DNA of 64,000 bases from Rhizomicrobium palustre (GTDB taxonomy: Bacteria > Pseudomonadota > Alphaproteobacteria > Micropepsales > Micropepsaceae), in the NCBI RefSeq assembly GCF_011761565.1, contig NZ_JAASRM010000001.1, positions 2,232,139 through 2,296,138 on the forward strand, given 5' to 3'. Positions 8,540 through 15,906 of the stretch are shown piece after piece. Both the position numbers and the translations under genes were made by a program. Position 1 is the first letter of the stretch; every line of letters begins with the position of its first letter. Under the pieces are notes generated by a model. The model was not told the DNA's origin. It made no database searches and worked only from the letters and a program-made list of their open reading frames with translations.

Positions 8540-8671
8540 TCAGAAAGCCGCCAAACCAAGCATCTGCATGAGCATGATGGCGGAGACGAGCATCACCGGT
8601 GAGAGGCCCAAAAGGGTCATCACGGCGACGTGGACGTTTTCATGGGCTTTGGTGGTGCGGGCGTTGGTCAT
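8540..8671 (-). CDS. 43-aa small membrane protein
   Basis: Short reading frame starting at the ATG at 8669-8671. It has a polar N-terminus (MTNARTTKAHENVH), then one strongly hydrophobic segment at residues 15-43 (VAVMTLLGLSPVMLVSAIM and on), long enough for one membrane span, and it ends at TGA at 8540. Codon use fits the neighbours, but the ribosome binding site is weak (GAAG about 12 nt upstream). Nothing else fills the 370 bp between the rod-like gene and higA. It may be a regulatory membrane peptide. Confidence 0.5.
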   Translation of the reverse strand: MTNARTTKAHENVHVAVMTLLGLSPVMLVSAIMLMQMLGLAAF

Positions 8672-8806
8672 GGTCGTTACTTCAGTCTTCCAGGCTCGCC
8701 CGATTGCGTGCCCGGTGAGACAGGTTCTACGCCTCTCGCATTGTGTAGAGAATTTCGAAGTTTTGCAGAGACTGTTGAGAAATACTCATCAATTCAGTAG
8801 CCGCGA

Positions 8807-9205
8807 TCATTCAGCCGCGACTTTATGGGTTGGTATCTTGTCGATCTCACCTTCCAAAGCTTTCTCCGCCTGCCACAGGTCGAAAGCTTGCTGCATGCGC
8901 AGCCAAAGCCCTGGGCCATTGCCGCAGAAGCGTCCGAAGCGCAGTGCCATTTCCGCGGTGACCGCAGAGCGCCCGGAAATGATGGAATGCAGCGTTTGGC
9001 GAGAAACGCCCAACTGTCGCGCCGCTTCGCTGACCGAAAGATTCAGTTCCAGCATGACAATGTCGCGGAACAACTCGCCTGGATGCGTGGGCGCACGGTT
9101 GATCTTGATCTCAGGGGGCTTGTCCTCAGTGGTCTTGGACGAGGTCGACTTTGCGCGCCTCGCCGTCTTGCCACTCGAAGGTAATTCGCCATGGTCCATT
9201 GACAT
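8807..9205 (-). CDS. higA: HigA family antitoxin, helix-turn-helix
   Basis: Antitoxin and autorepressor of the toxin at 9126-9404. The core after about residue 40 (APTHPGELFRDIV) followed by the HTH (SVSEAARQLGVSRQTLHSI) and the HigA signature GLWLRMQQAFDLWQA is complete. The first 38 residues (Lys/Ser/Thr-rich) overlap the 3' end of higB by about 80 bp, unusually long. No internal ATG or GTG gives a shorter start, so ATG at 9205 or 9199 is required. The 9424-9442 palindrome is the probable binding site. Confidence 0.85.
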   Translation of the reverse strand: MSMDHGELPSSGKTARRAKSTSSKTTEDKPPEIKINRAPTHPGELFRDIVMLELNLSVSEAARQLGVSRQTLHSIISGRSAVTAEMALRFGRFCGNGPGLWLRMQQAFDLWQAEKALEGEIDKIPTHKVAAE

Positions 9206-9404
9206 CTACTCGCCATCTTACCGGTTTGAAGCGGCTATCGGGATGAAGCCGCAGGCCCGGCAGTTTCAGGTCATCCAGGGTTTCTGCGTGGTGAAGGGCA
9301 TCCAAAATCTGCAAACACCGCTTCTGCAAATCCTGACGAACTTTTGAACTCTGGCCGGTCTGAAAGAGCTCGCGAAGGCCCTTGTGTGCGAAAGAAGTGA
9401 TCAT
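9126..9404 (-). CDS. higB: HigB-like RelE-superfamily toxin
   Basis: 92-aa type II toxin, expected to be a ribosome-dependent mRNA interferase. Features are the HigB start FAHKGLRELFQTG, LPGLRLHPD in the middle and RWRVDVNGPWRITFEW plus DLVQDH at the end, all typical of the HigB/Killer branch of RelE. The toxin gene precedes the antitoxin gene, the order usual for hig systems. The start ATG at 9402-9404 lies 20 bp from a perfect palindrome. Confidence 0.92.
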   Translation of the reverse strand: MITSFAHKGLRELFQTGQSSKVRQDLQKRCLQILDALHHAETLDDLKLPGLRLHPDSRFKPVRWRVDVNGPWRITFEWQDGEARKVDLVQDH

Positions 9405-9423
9405 TCACAATCCCCATCGGCCC

Positions 9424-9442
9424 ACTAACGAAGTTCGTTAGT
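9424..9442. promoter_or_regulatory. Probable HigA operator
   Basis: Perfect inverted repeat ACTAACGAA-G-TTCGTTAGT with 9-bp arms around a single base, 20 bp upstream of higB. Position and symmetry fit an autoregulatory HigA dimer site; binding itself is inference. Confidence 0.7.
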
Positions 9443-9713
9443 AGGTTCTCAGCGTGCACCCGATGCGAACGTGTGGGTATCTTTTCCGGCTCGGGTTTGG
9501 CTTGTGCACGTAACGCCAAACGCGTCCTGAACCTGCCTTATTGGGCTGGCTGTGTCAAGCATCGCTTTACAGTTTGACTCCTTTCCTTCTCCCTCGTAAA
9601 AGGCCCGTCTCCCGGAAAGCTTTGTCTTTCCGGTCCCAGGCCCGGCTTGGGATCGCCCTCAGGCAGCGCGTGGCGCCCCCTGGGGCGGTAGTGCTTTGGA
9701 TAAAAGGTTGGCG

Positions 9714-11093
9714 ATGTTCGACTCTTTGCAATCCCGCCTCGGCGGTGTCTTCGACAGGTTGCGCGGCCGTGGGGCTCTCACGGAAGCCGATGTCGATGAG
9801 GCGCTGAAGGAAGTTCGTACCGCTCTTATTGAAGCGGACGTCGAACTTGGCGTGGTGGAAGATTTCGTCAAGCGCGTGAAGCCCAAGGCGGAAGGCGAGG
9901 CGGTGATCCGCTCCGTCTCCCCCTCCCAGCAGGTCGTGAAGATCGTTCACGACAGCCTGATCGAGATGTTGGGCACGGAAAGCACCGGCCTGAACCTCGG
10001 CTCGCCGCCCGCCCCGATCCTGATGGTCGGTCTGCAGGGTTCGGGTAAGACCACCTCCACCGCCAAGCTTGGCCTGCTTCTGCAGACCAAAGAGAAGAAG
10101 CGCGTGCTGATGGCCTCGCTGGACGTGAACCGTCCCGCCGCCATGGAACAGCTCAAAGTCCTGGGCGAGCAGGCTGGCGTCGCCACCCTGCCGATCATCC
10201 CCGGCCAGACCCCGGTCACCATTGCCAAGCGCGCGCTCGCCTCCGCCAAGGTCGGTGGCTATGACGTGCTGCTCCTCGATACCGCGGGCCGCCAGCATAT
10301 CGATGAAGAGTTGATGGCCGAAGCCGCCGCCGTGCGCGAAGCCACCAACCCGCATGAAACCATTCTCGTCGCCGACAGCCTGACCGGTCAGGACGCGGTG
10401 AACATCGCCAAGTCGTTCCACGCGCGCATGCCGCTGACTGGCATTATCCTGACGCGTGCCGACGGTGATGCGCGTGGCGGTGCGGCGCTTTCCATGCGCG
10501 CGGTCACCGGCGCCCCGATCAAATTCCTCGGCATGGGTGAAAAGCTCGAAGCGCTCGAGCCCTTCCATCCCGAACGCGTTGCCAGCCGCATTCTCGACAT
10601 GGGCGACGTGGTTTCGCTCGTGGAAAAAGCCACCGAGACCCTCGACAAGGAAAAAGCCGAGGCGATGGCGAAAAAGCTGAAGAAGGGGGCGTTCGACATG
10701 AACGACCTTTTCGATCAGCTCAACCAGATGAAAAAGATGGGCGGTATGCAGGGCCTTCTCGGCATGCTCCCCGGCGTCGGCAAGATCAAAGACAAGCTCG
10801 ACGAGGCCGGCCTCGACGACAAGGTGATTACCCGCCAGCAAGCCATCATCCAGTCGATGACCAAGAAAGAGCGGGCCGATCCCGATCTCATCGACGGCAA
10901 GCGCAGAAAGCGCATCGCCAAAGGCTGCGGGATGGAAGTCTCCGACGTGAATAAGCTGCTCAAGATGCATCGCACCATGGCGGACGCCATCAAGGCGATG
11001 AAGAAGGGCGGCCGTGCCAATCCTTTTGCCGCGCTCATGGGTATGGGGCGCGGCGGTCCGCCTCCCGGCATGTTCGGCGGCGGACGCCACTAA
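9714..11093 (+). CDS. ffh: Signal recognition particle protein Ffh
   Basis: 459-aa SRP GTPase that binds 4.5S RNA and signal sequences of nascent membrane proteins. It has an N domain (1-90), a G domain with GLQGSGKTT near residue 105, DTAGR near 190 and TRADGDARGGAAL near 250, and a Met-rich M domain (from about 300, FDQLNQMKKMGGMQGLL). Start at ATG 9714 with AAGG 8 nt upstream; a TTG 18 nt earlier is less likely. A stem CCGGAAAG/CTTTCCGG at 9612-9633 lies in the leader. It heads ffh-rpsP-rimM-trmD-rplS. Confidence 0.97.
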   Translation: MFDSLQSRLGGVFDRLRGRGALTEADVDEALKEVRTALIEADVELGVVEDFVKRVKPKAEGEAVIRSVSPSQQVVKIVHDSLIEMLGTESTGLNLGSPPAPILMVGLQGSGKTTSTAKLGLLLQTKEKKRVLMASLDVNRPAAMEQLKVLGEQAGVATLPIIPGQTPVTIAKRALASAKVGGYDVLLLDTAGRQHIDEELMAEAAAVREATNPHETILVADSLTGQDAVNIAKSFHARMPLTGIILTRADGDARGGAALSMRAVTGAPIKFLGMGEKLEALEPFHPERVASRILDMGDVVSLVEKATETLDKEKAEAMAKKLKKGAFDMNDLFDQLNQMKKMGGMQGLLGMLPGVGKIKDKLDEAGLDDKVITRQQAIIQSMTKKERADPDLIDGKRRKRIAKGCGMEVSDVNKLLKMHRTMADAIKAMKKGGRANPFAALMGMGRGGPPPGMFGGGRH

Positions 11094-11132
11094 TTCTCCG
11101 GTTTCAGTTTCTAAAGACGAAGGAAGTAAGAA

Positions 11133-11489
11133 ATGTCTCTCAAGATTCGCCTTGCCCGCGGCGGCACCAAGAAGCGCCCGCACTATGCCATCGTGATCGC
11201 CGACTCGCGCAACCCGCGCGATGGCCGCTTCATCGAGAAGATCGGCTACTACAACCCGCTCCAGCCCAAGGACAGCCCGGAACGCGTGAAGCTGGAAGTC
11301 GAGAAGGCCGCTGAATGGCTGAAGAAGGGCGCCACCGCCACCGATCGCGTGCATCGCTTCCTGGCCAATGCCGGCCTGGTGAAGCCGCTGAAGAAGAACA
11401 ACCCCGAGAAGGCGAAGCCGAAGAAGAAGGCGCAGGAACGCGCTGCCGCTGCTAAGGCTGCCGCTGAAGCCGCTTCCGCGGAAGGCTAA
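11133..11489 (+). CDS. rpsP: 30S ribosomal protein S16
   Basis: 118-aa S16 (start [18 protein letters not shown], with the family motif [14 protein letters not shown] at about 28-41). It is longer than the ~82-aa E. coli protein owing to a Lys/Ala-rich basic tail from about residue 85, common in alphaproteobacteria. Strong ribosome binding site AAGGAAG before ATG 11133. It lies 39 bp after ffh and 8 bp before rimM. Confidence 0.97.
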   Translation: MSLKIRLARGGTKKRPHYAIVIADSRNPRDGRFIEKIGYYNPLQPKDSPERVKLEVEKAAEWLKKGATATDRVHRFLANAGLVKPLKKNNPEKAKPKKKAQERAAAAKAAAEAASAEG

Positions 11490-11497
11490 GGTACTTG

Positions 11498-12022
11498 ATG
11501 CAGCGGAACATCCTCATGGCCGCCATCCTTGGCGCGCATGGGCTGAAAGGCGAGGTGAAGGTGAAAACCTTCACCGCCGAACCGCAAAAGCTCGGCGCTT
11601 ATGGGCCGCTGCATGACAAGTCCGGGCGCCCCTTCACCGTGAAGGGGCTGAAGCCCGGCAAAGGCGATGAGGCCGTGGTGACGTTTGCCGAGATCGGCGA
11701 CCGTGACGCGGCCGAAGCCGCCAAAGGCATAGAGTTGTTCGTGACGCGTGCCGCCCTGCCGGAAACGGCGGAAGAAGAATTCTATCACGCCGATCTTTTG
11801 GGCCTGGATGTCGATGACAATCAGGGCCGCCGCATCGGCAAGGTCCTTTCCATTCAGAATTACGGCGCAGGCGATCTGCTGGTCATAGCGGGCGATTCTG
11901 GCGACGAGATCTGGCTCGCCTTCACGCGCGAGAACGTGCCCGAGATCGACATCGCGAACCGGCGCATCATCGTGGCTGTTCCCGAAGAGGTCGAAGCGCG
12001 TCCCGCGCACGACATGGAATAG
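11498..12022 (+). CDS. rimM: Ribosome maturation factor RimM
   Basis: 174-aa 16S rRNA processing protein that binds S19 during 30S assembly. The N-terminal RimM domain has [19 protein letters not shown] (about 8-26), and the C-terminal PRC-barrel has [11 protein letters not shown] and [12 protein letters not shown] at 11498 is used; TTG at 11495 and an internal ATG at 11516 are alternatives. It is followed after 2 bp by trmD. Confidence 0.95.
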   Translation: MQRNILMAAILGAHGLKGEVKVKTFTAEPQKLGAYGPLHDKSGRPFTVKGLKPGKGDEAVVTFAEIGDRDAAEAAKGIELFVTRAALPETAEEEFYHADLLGLDVDDNQGRRIGKVLSIQNYGAGDLLVIAGDSGDEIWLAFTRENVPEIDIANRRIIVAVPEEVEARPAHDME

Positions 12023-12024
12023 CC

Positions 12025-12720
12025 ATGTCCTGGTCCGCCACCATTCTCACGCTTTTCCCGGCGATGTTTCCGGGGCCGCTCGGCCAATCCTTATGCGGCA
12101 AGGCGCTGGCAAACGGGCTGTGGTCGCTGGAAGTCAAAGACATCCGCGAGCACGGGCTCGGCAAGCATCGCACGGTGGACGATACGCCTTCGGGCGGCGG
12201 GCCTGGCATGGTGATGCGCCCAGACGTGGCCGCGGCTGCCATCGACGCGGTGGAGCGCCAGGAGCGCCCGCTCATTTATCTCTCGCCGCGCGGCAAGCCG
12301 CTCACCCAATCCCGCGTCAAAGCCTTGGCCGATGGCCCTGGCGTGATCCTCTTCTGTGGCCGCTTCGAAGGGCTTGATGAACGGGTGATCGAGGCGCGTC
12401 AGATGGAAGAAATCTCGCTCGGAGATTTCGTGCTGGCGGGTGGTGAGATCGCGGCACAGGCGCTGCTCGAAGCCTCCGTGCGGCTGATCCCAGGCGTGCT
12501 GGGGGCGCAGGATTCACCTTCGGAAGAGAGTTTCTCGGCGGGATTGCTGGAATATCCGCAATATACAAGGCCGCAGGAATTCGAGGGCCGCACCATTCCC
12601 GAAGTCCTAAATAACGGGAATCACAAGGAAATCGCCAAGTGGCGGCAGGCCCAATCGGAAAGCTTAACAAGAGCGCGGCGTCCCGACCTCTGGACCCTCT
12701 ATGAAAAAGATAAGTCATAG
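12025..12720 (+). CDS. trmD: tRNA (guanine-N1)-methyltransferase
   Basis: 231-aa SPOUT enzyme that makes m1G37 in tRNA, preventing +1 frameshifts. Visible are the N-terminal [27 protein letters not shown] (about 52-64), the knot with [14 protein letters not shown] (about 111-124) and the AdoMet-contacting [18 protein letters not shown] near residue 177 is family-typical. It sits 2 bp behind rimM. Confidence 0.97.
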   Translation: MSWSATILTLFPAMFPGPLGQSLCGKALANGLWSLEVKDIREHGLGKHRTVDDTPSGGGPGMVMRPDVAAAAIDAVERQERPLIYLSPRGKPLTQSRVKALADGPGVILFCGRFEGLDERVIEARQMEEISLGDFVLAGGEIAAQALLEASVRLIPGVLGAQDSPSEESFSAGLLEYPQYTRPQEFEGRTIPEVLNNGNHKEIAKWRQAQSESLTRARRPDLWTLYEKDKS

Positions 12721-12792
12721 GGTATAGGCGCGCCCTCAAACTGCGGCTAACGCCCGCCGCAGTCCCAAAAGAACAACTGTGCGGAGTTAAAA

Positions 12793-13197
12793 ATGAACTT
12801 GTTGCAGACGCTCGAAGCCGAGCAGATGAAGGCGCTGCGCGCCACCCCCCTTCCCGATTTTCGCCCCGGCGACACGCTGAAGGTGTCCGTCAAGGTGGTC
12901 GACGTGACCTTTGACGAGAAGACCAAGCAGAACAAGACCCGCGAACGCCTGCAGAACTTCGAAGGCGTCTGCATCGCCCGTCAGGGTCAGGGCATCAACG
13001 AGGCCTTCACGGTCCGCAAGATTTCCTATGGCGAAGGCGTCGAGCGCGTTTTCCCGATCTATTCGCCGCTGGTCGACAGCGTGACGGTGGTCCGTAAGGG
13101 CCGCGTGCGCCGCGCGAAGCTGTATTACCTGCGTGGCCGTCGCGGTAAGTCCGCGCGTATTGCCGAGCGCCAGGACAACAGCCCGGTCGCCGAGTAA
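12793..13197 (+). CDS. rplS: 50S ribosomal protein L19
   Basis: 134-aa L19 located at the 30S-50S interface. Motifs: [16 protein letters not shown] (about 19-34), [22 protein letters not shown], seen in part, and [13 protein letters not shown] near residue 80; the C-terminus is [15 protein letters not shown] plus a short tail. GGAG 9 nt before ATG. A GC stem CTGCGG/CCGCAG at 12741-12762 in the 72-bp trmD-rplS gap could be a leader structure. A terminator follows. Confidence 0.97.
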   Translation: MNLLQTLEAEQMKALRATPLPDFRPGDTLKVSVKVVDVTFDEKTKQNKTRERLQNFEGVCIARQGQGINEAFTVRKISYGEGVERVFPIYSPLVDSVTVVRKGRVRRAKLYYLRGRRGKSARIAERQDNSPVAE

Positions 13198-13223
13198 TCG
13201 GTCTCGCATATCGCGACATGATC

Positions 13224-13255
13224 AAGGCGCCAGGGTTTTCCTGGCGCCTTTTTCT
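13224..13255 (+). terminator. Rho-independent terminator of the ffh-rplS operon
   Basis: AAGGCGCCAGG (13224-13234) pairs perfectly with CCTGGCGCCTT (13240-13250), five-base loop, followed by TTTTTCTTTT. It ends the transcript after rplS. Confidence 0.93.
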
Positions 13256-13428
13256 TTTGCCGAAAATGGAGGGGCCGCCTTCGGGGGGCGAGGCGGCCCC
13301 TTTTTACCGCGAGATGCCGGAGGGGTGGAAACCGGCCTCTCGCTGGTTTTGCCGTGGTCCGCTGTTTTTCTTCGGTACCGCAGCGTCTTCCCTACCTTCC
13401 CCAACCAAATCTTGTCTCATCATCAACC

Positions 13429-13794
13429 TTAACCGGCCATCGAATGAAGCCGCCGTTCCAAGCGCCAGACCGCGGCGACTACCGCTGCAGAGGCCCGTTC
13501 AAGCGGACTATCGGGTGCGAATTCGATCTCGAAATCGACTTCCTCGCCGGTGATTTTACGGTTGGCGATATCCATCAGCACGGCGTGATAGCTGTGATGG
13601 GCGGCTTTCAGGATGGCGACTTCCAGCCAGTCACGGTGACGGATTTCAAGCTCACGGATGAATTGGGTGATATCGCAATGTGGATGCGGCTTGAAATCGA
13701 AATAGCTCATGCAATGGACGGGCTGCCTTAGGCATTGCATTGCGAGAGCTTTACAGCTCGCATGTGCCCTCAGCGCGTCCGATGCATTCAACAT
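13429..13794 (-). CDS. Hypothetical protein
   Basis: 121-aa protein, family not recognised. I start it at the ATG at 13792-13794, because AGGAG lies 6-7 nt upstream; an ATG two codons earlier has no spacing. The sequence is Cys/His-rich in the first 40 residues (four Cys, PHPHCD) and acidic afterwards (ITGEEVDFEIEFAPDS). No signal peptide or membrane span. It follows the AAA ATPase gene on the same strand at a distance of 250 bp. An overlapping plus-strand frame is judged a shadow. Confidence 0.55.
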   Translation of the reverse strand: MLNASDALRAHASCKALAMQCLRQPVHCMSYFDFKPHPHCDITQFIRELEIRHRDWLEVAILKAAHHSYHAVLMDIANRKITGEEVDFEIEFAPDSPLERASAAVVAAVWRLERRLHSMAG

Positions 13795-14044
13795 GCTCAT
13801 CTCCTGCGCAAAGACGATGCTTGTGTCTGCTGAATCTACAATTAACAGGTGTATAGGCTAGGTATTTGCACGCACACGAATTGTTCCGTGTCGGGACAAA
13901 TTTACGGCTGGATGACCTCCATATAGGTAAAGCTCCGAGTGCCGCACAGCCCGTTCATCATGTGGGGACGCGCCTCGAAATGTGCGTGGCGAATGTCCAA
14001 AAAGCCGCCGGAACGATATTTTACGAGGCGATTGCCTTCTGGGG

Positions 14045-15205
14045 TTAGCGCTCTGGCCAGTTCCAGGCGGGCGGACGATGGTCGTGCAAATTCGTTTCGC
14101 CGAGTTCTTTATGAAGGCCAATGGTTTGGGTTTCGCACCACACTTCCGAAGCAATGGCGCCGACGAGCGCCGGCGCGTGGGAGACCACAATGATTTGGGT
14201 GCGTTCGGAAGCCTTGCCGATCAGCCGTGCCAGTGCGGGCAAGAGATCGGGATGAAGACTTGCTTCGGGCTCGTTCAATACCATCAATGCGGGCGGGCGC
14301 GGCGACAACAGCGCAGCGGCCAGTTGCAGGAATTGCAGCGTGCCGTCGGAGAGTTCTGCCGCCGAAAGGGGGCGAAGCAATCCGTGCTGGCGAAGCTGCA
14401 CTTCGAAGTAGGCGCCACTGGTGGAGATTTCCAGCCGCGCTCCGGCGAAAGCATCCCCAATGGCTTCGTTGAGGCGCTCGGCCTCGCCGATTTCGAAAAT
14501 GGTTTGAATCGCGGCGGCAAGATCGCTGCCGTCGCTGGCGAGGACCGGTGTAAAGGTACCCACCTGCGGGCGCCGCACGGGGGCCTCGCGATCTGTCCGC
14601 CATTGGTCGTAGAAACGCCAGTCACGCATTCTTTCGCGCAAATCTAAAAGCTCCGGCGCAGCTTCGGTATCGGCGCAATGGGTCATCATGCTGTCCCAGG
14701 GATCGAGATCGCGGGACATCTCTCGCCAGGCTCCGGTCTTATCGCGAATGCGCACCAGCGGGCCGCGGCGCTCGGCAAAAATGCTGGCGCGCGTGAGGAC
14801 CGGCCCGGTCCAGAGTGCTTCTGATTTGATAGCGGGGTCATGCGCGAACAAGGACCGGCTCGGCTGGGGCAGGCCGAGATCTATCGCGTAGCCGTAATCA
14901 TCGCCGCCAAAGCCGAGTTTCAGGCTTACGGGCTTTTTGCGCAGGGTGCCTTGCACCTCGTGTTCGCCGCTTTTCATGCTGCGCGAAAGGCTTTCGGGGC
15001 CTGCCCAAAGTGCAGATTGCAGCCCGCCATCTGCGGCCAAGGATTGCACGACGCGCCCCTGCGCCACTTGTGAAAGAAGGCCAAGGGCGCGGTACAGATT
15101 TGATTTTCCGCTGCCGTTCGGTCCGGTCACAATATTCAGCGGTGACAATTCAACTGCAAGATCGCGGAGCGATCTGTATCCGCTAATGGCCAAACGTCTC
15201 AGCAT
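14045..15205 (-). CDS. RecF/OLD-like AAA ATPase (AAA_21 type)
   Basis: 386-aa ABC-class ATPase. The N-terminal MLRRLAISGYRSL leads to the Walker A GPNGSGKSN (about 28-36). Late in the protein come the signature-like LSDGTLQFLQLAA, Walker B ALMVLNEPEASLHPDLL (Glu after the Walker B stretch) and the switch region IIVVSHAPALV. Such proteins work in DNA repair or phage defence; no nuclease partner (TOPRIM or other) is adjacent, so the role is open. Start ATG 15203-15205 with GGGAGAG upstream; the longer frame adds 20 unlikely residues. Confidence 0.85.
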   Translation of the reverse strand: MLRRLAISGYRSLRDLAVELSPLNIVTGPNGSGKSNLYRALGLLSQVAQGRVVQSLAADGGLQSALWAGPESLSRSMKSGEHEVQGTLRKKPVSLKLGFGGDDYGYAIDLGLPQPSRSLFAHDPAIKSEALWTGPVLTRASIFAERRGPLVRIRDKTGAWREMSRDLDPWDSMMTHCADTEAAPELLDLRERMRDWRFYDQWRTDREAPVRRPQVGTFTPVLASDGSDLAAAIQTIFEIGEAERLNEAIGDAFAGARLEISTSGAYFEVQLRQHGLLRPLSAAELSDGTLQFLQLAAALLSPRPPALMVLNEPEASLHPDLLPALARLIGKASERTQIIVVSHAPALVGAIASEVWCETQTIGLHKELGETNLHDHRPPAWNWPER

Positions 15206-15450
15206 CGTTCTCTCCCGGAAATGCGAGTATGAATGATGGACGTCGGAATGCGAAGATGGCGGCATTTCTGTCCCATTGCTGGGCGTAAGAGGCGGTTGAA
15301 GGGTTGCTTGCCCGTGCGAAAACGCCTCAGACCCGGTCAGAAACGCCCCAAACGCCCCATTTTACGGGCTTTTCGGGCTGTACCCTCTCTTGTGTTTACA
15401 AAAAAAGCCGTAAAATAGGGCACGTTTTTGATTCGCAGAGGATAACACCC

Positions 15451-15765
15451 ATGGCTAAAGCCGCCGCCACCGCCGCCAAGGCGAAGGTCGAAACGATCTC
15501 CACGCGTCAGCTCGCTGCTGCGCTCGCGCCCAAGCATGAACTGTCCAACAAGGCATCGCTGGCCTACATCGACGATGCCATTGCCACGATCACCAAGCAC
15601 CTCAAGAAGGGCGCCCGCGTCCGCCTGAACGGCCTTGGCATTCTGCAGGTCCGTAAGCGCGCTGCCCGCATGGGCCGCAACCCGGCCACCGGCGAAGCCA
15701 TCAAGATCAAGGCGTCGAAGAAGGTTGCCTTCCGCGCCGCGAAGGAGCTGAAGGAAGCCATCTAA
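15451..15765 (+). CDS. HU/IHF family DNA-binding protein
   Basis: 104-aa nucleoid protein. After an Ala/Lys-rich start (MAKAAATAAKAK) comes the HU fold: ISTRQLAAALAPKHELSNKASLAYIDD (partly quoted), and the DNA-bending arm with RNPATGEAIKIKASKKVAFR near residues 75-94, containing the intercalating Pro. The N-terminal extension makes it longer than the ~90-aa HU. The ATG at 15451 has AGAGGA upstream. It is a single gene ended by a strong hairpin. Confidence 0.92.
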   Translation: MAKAAATAAKAKVETISTRQLAAALAPKHELSNKASLAYIDDAIATITKHLKKGARVRLNGLGILQVRKRAARMGRNPATGEAIKIKASKKVAFRAAKELKEAI

Positions 15766-15788
15766 CGCTTCTTTTCATCTGTAATGGG

Positions 15789-15824
15789 AAGGCCGGCTGA
15801 GCGGACACGCTTGGTCGGCCTTTT
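15789..15824 (+). terminator. Terminator after HU gene
   Basis: AAGGCCG (15789-15795) pairs with CGGCCTT (15816-15822); the stem continues inward with GU-containing pairs to a GACA loop, then TTTTC. About 15 bp in total. Confidence 0.85.
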
Positions 15825-15906
15825 CATATCTGGCACCAATTGCCACAGCGTGATTGGTTTTCTCTCGCGCACAAGGTAGCCTCTCCTAAAAGTTGTGGGG
15901 GTGGCT

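Noticed and set aside
9601..9700. Possible RNA gene upstream of ffh
   Set aside because: Only short GC stems (CCGGAAAG/CTTTCCGG and TCCCA/TGGGA) are seen; no 4.5S RNA or tRNA features.
13354..13731. Plus-strand frame over the 121-aa gene
   Set aside because: No ribosome binding site. The minus-strand frame has AGGAG at proper spacing and more protein-like composition.
14045..15205. Two-gene phage-defence system around the AAA ATPase
   Set aside because: No nuclease or effector partner adjoins it; the neighbouring 121-aa protein shows no effector motif, so a defence call is not supported.
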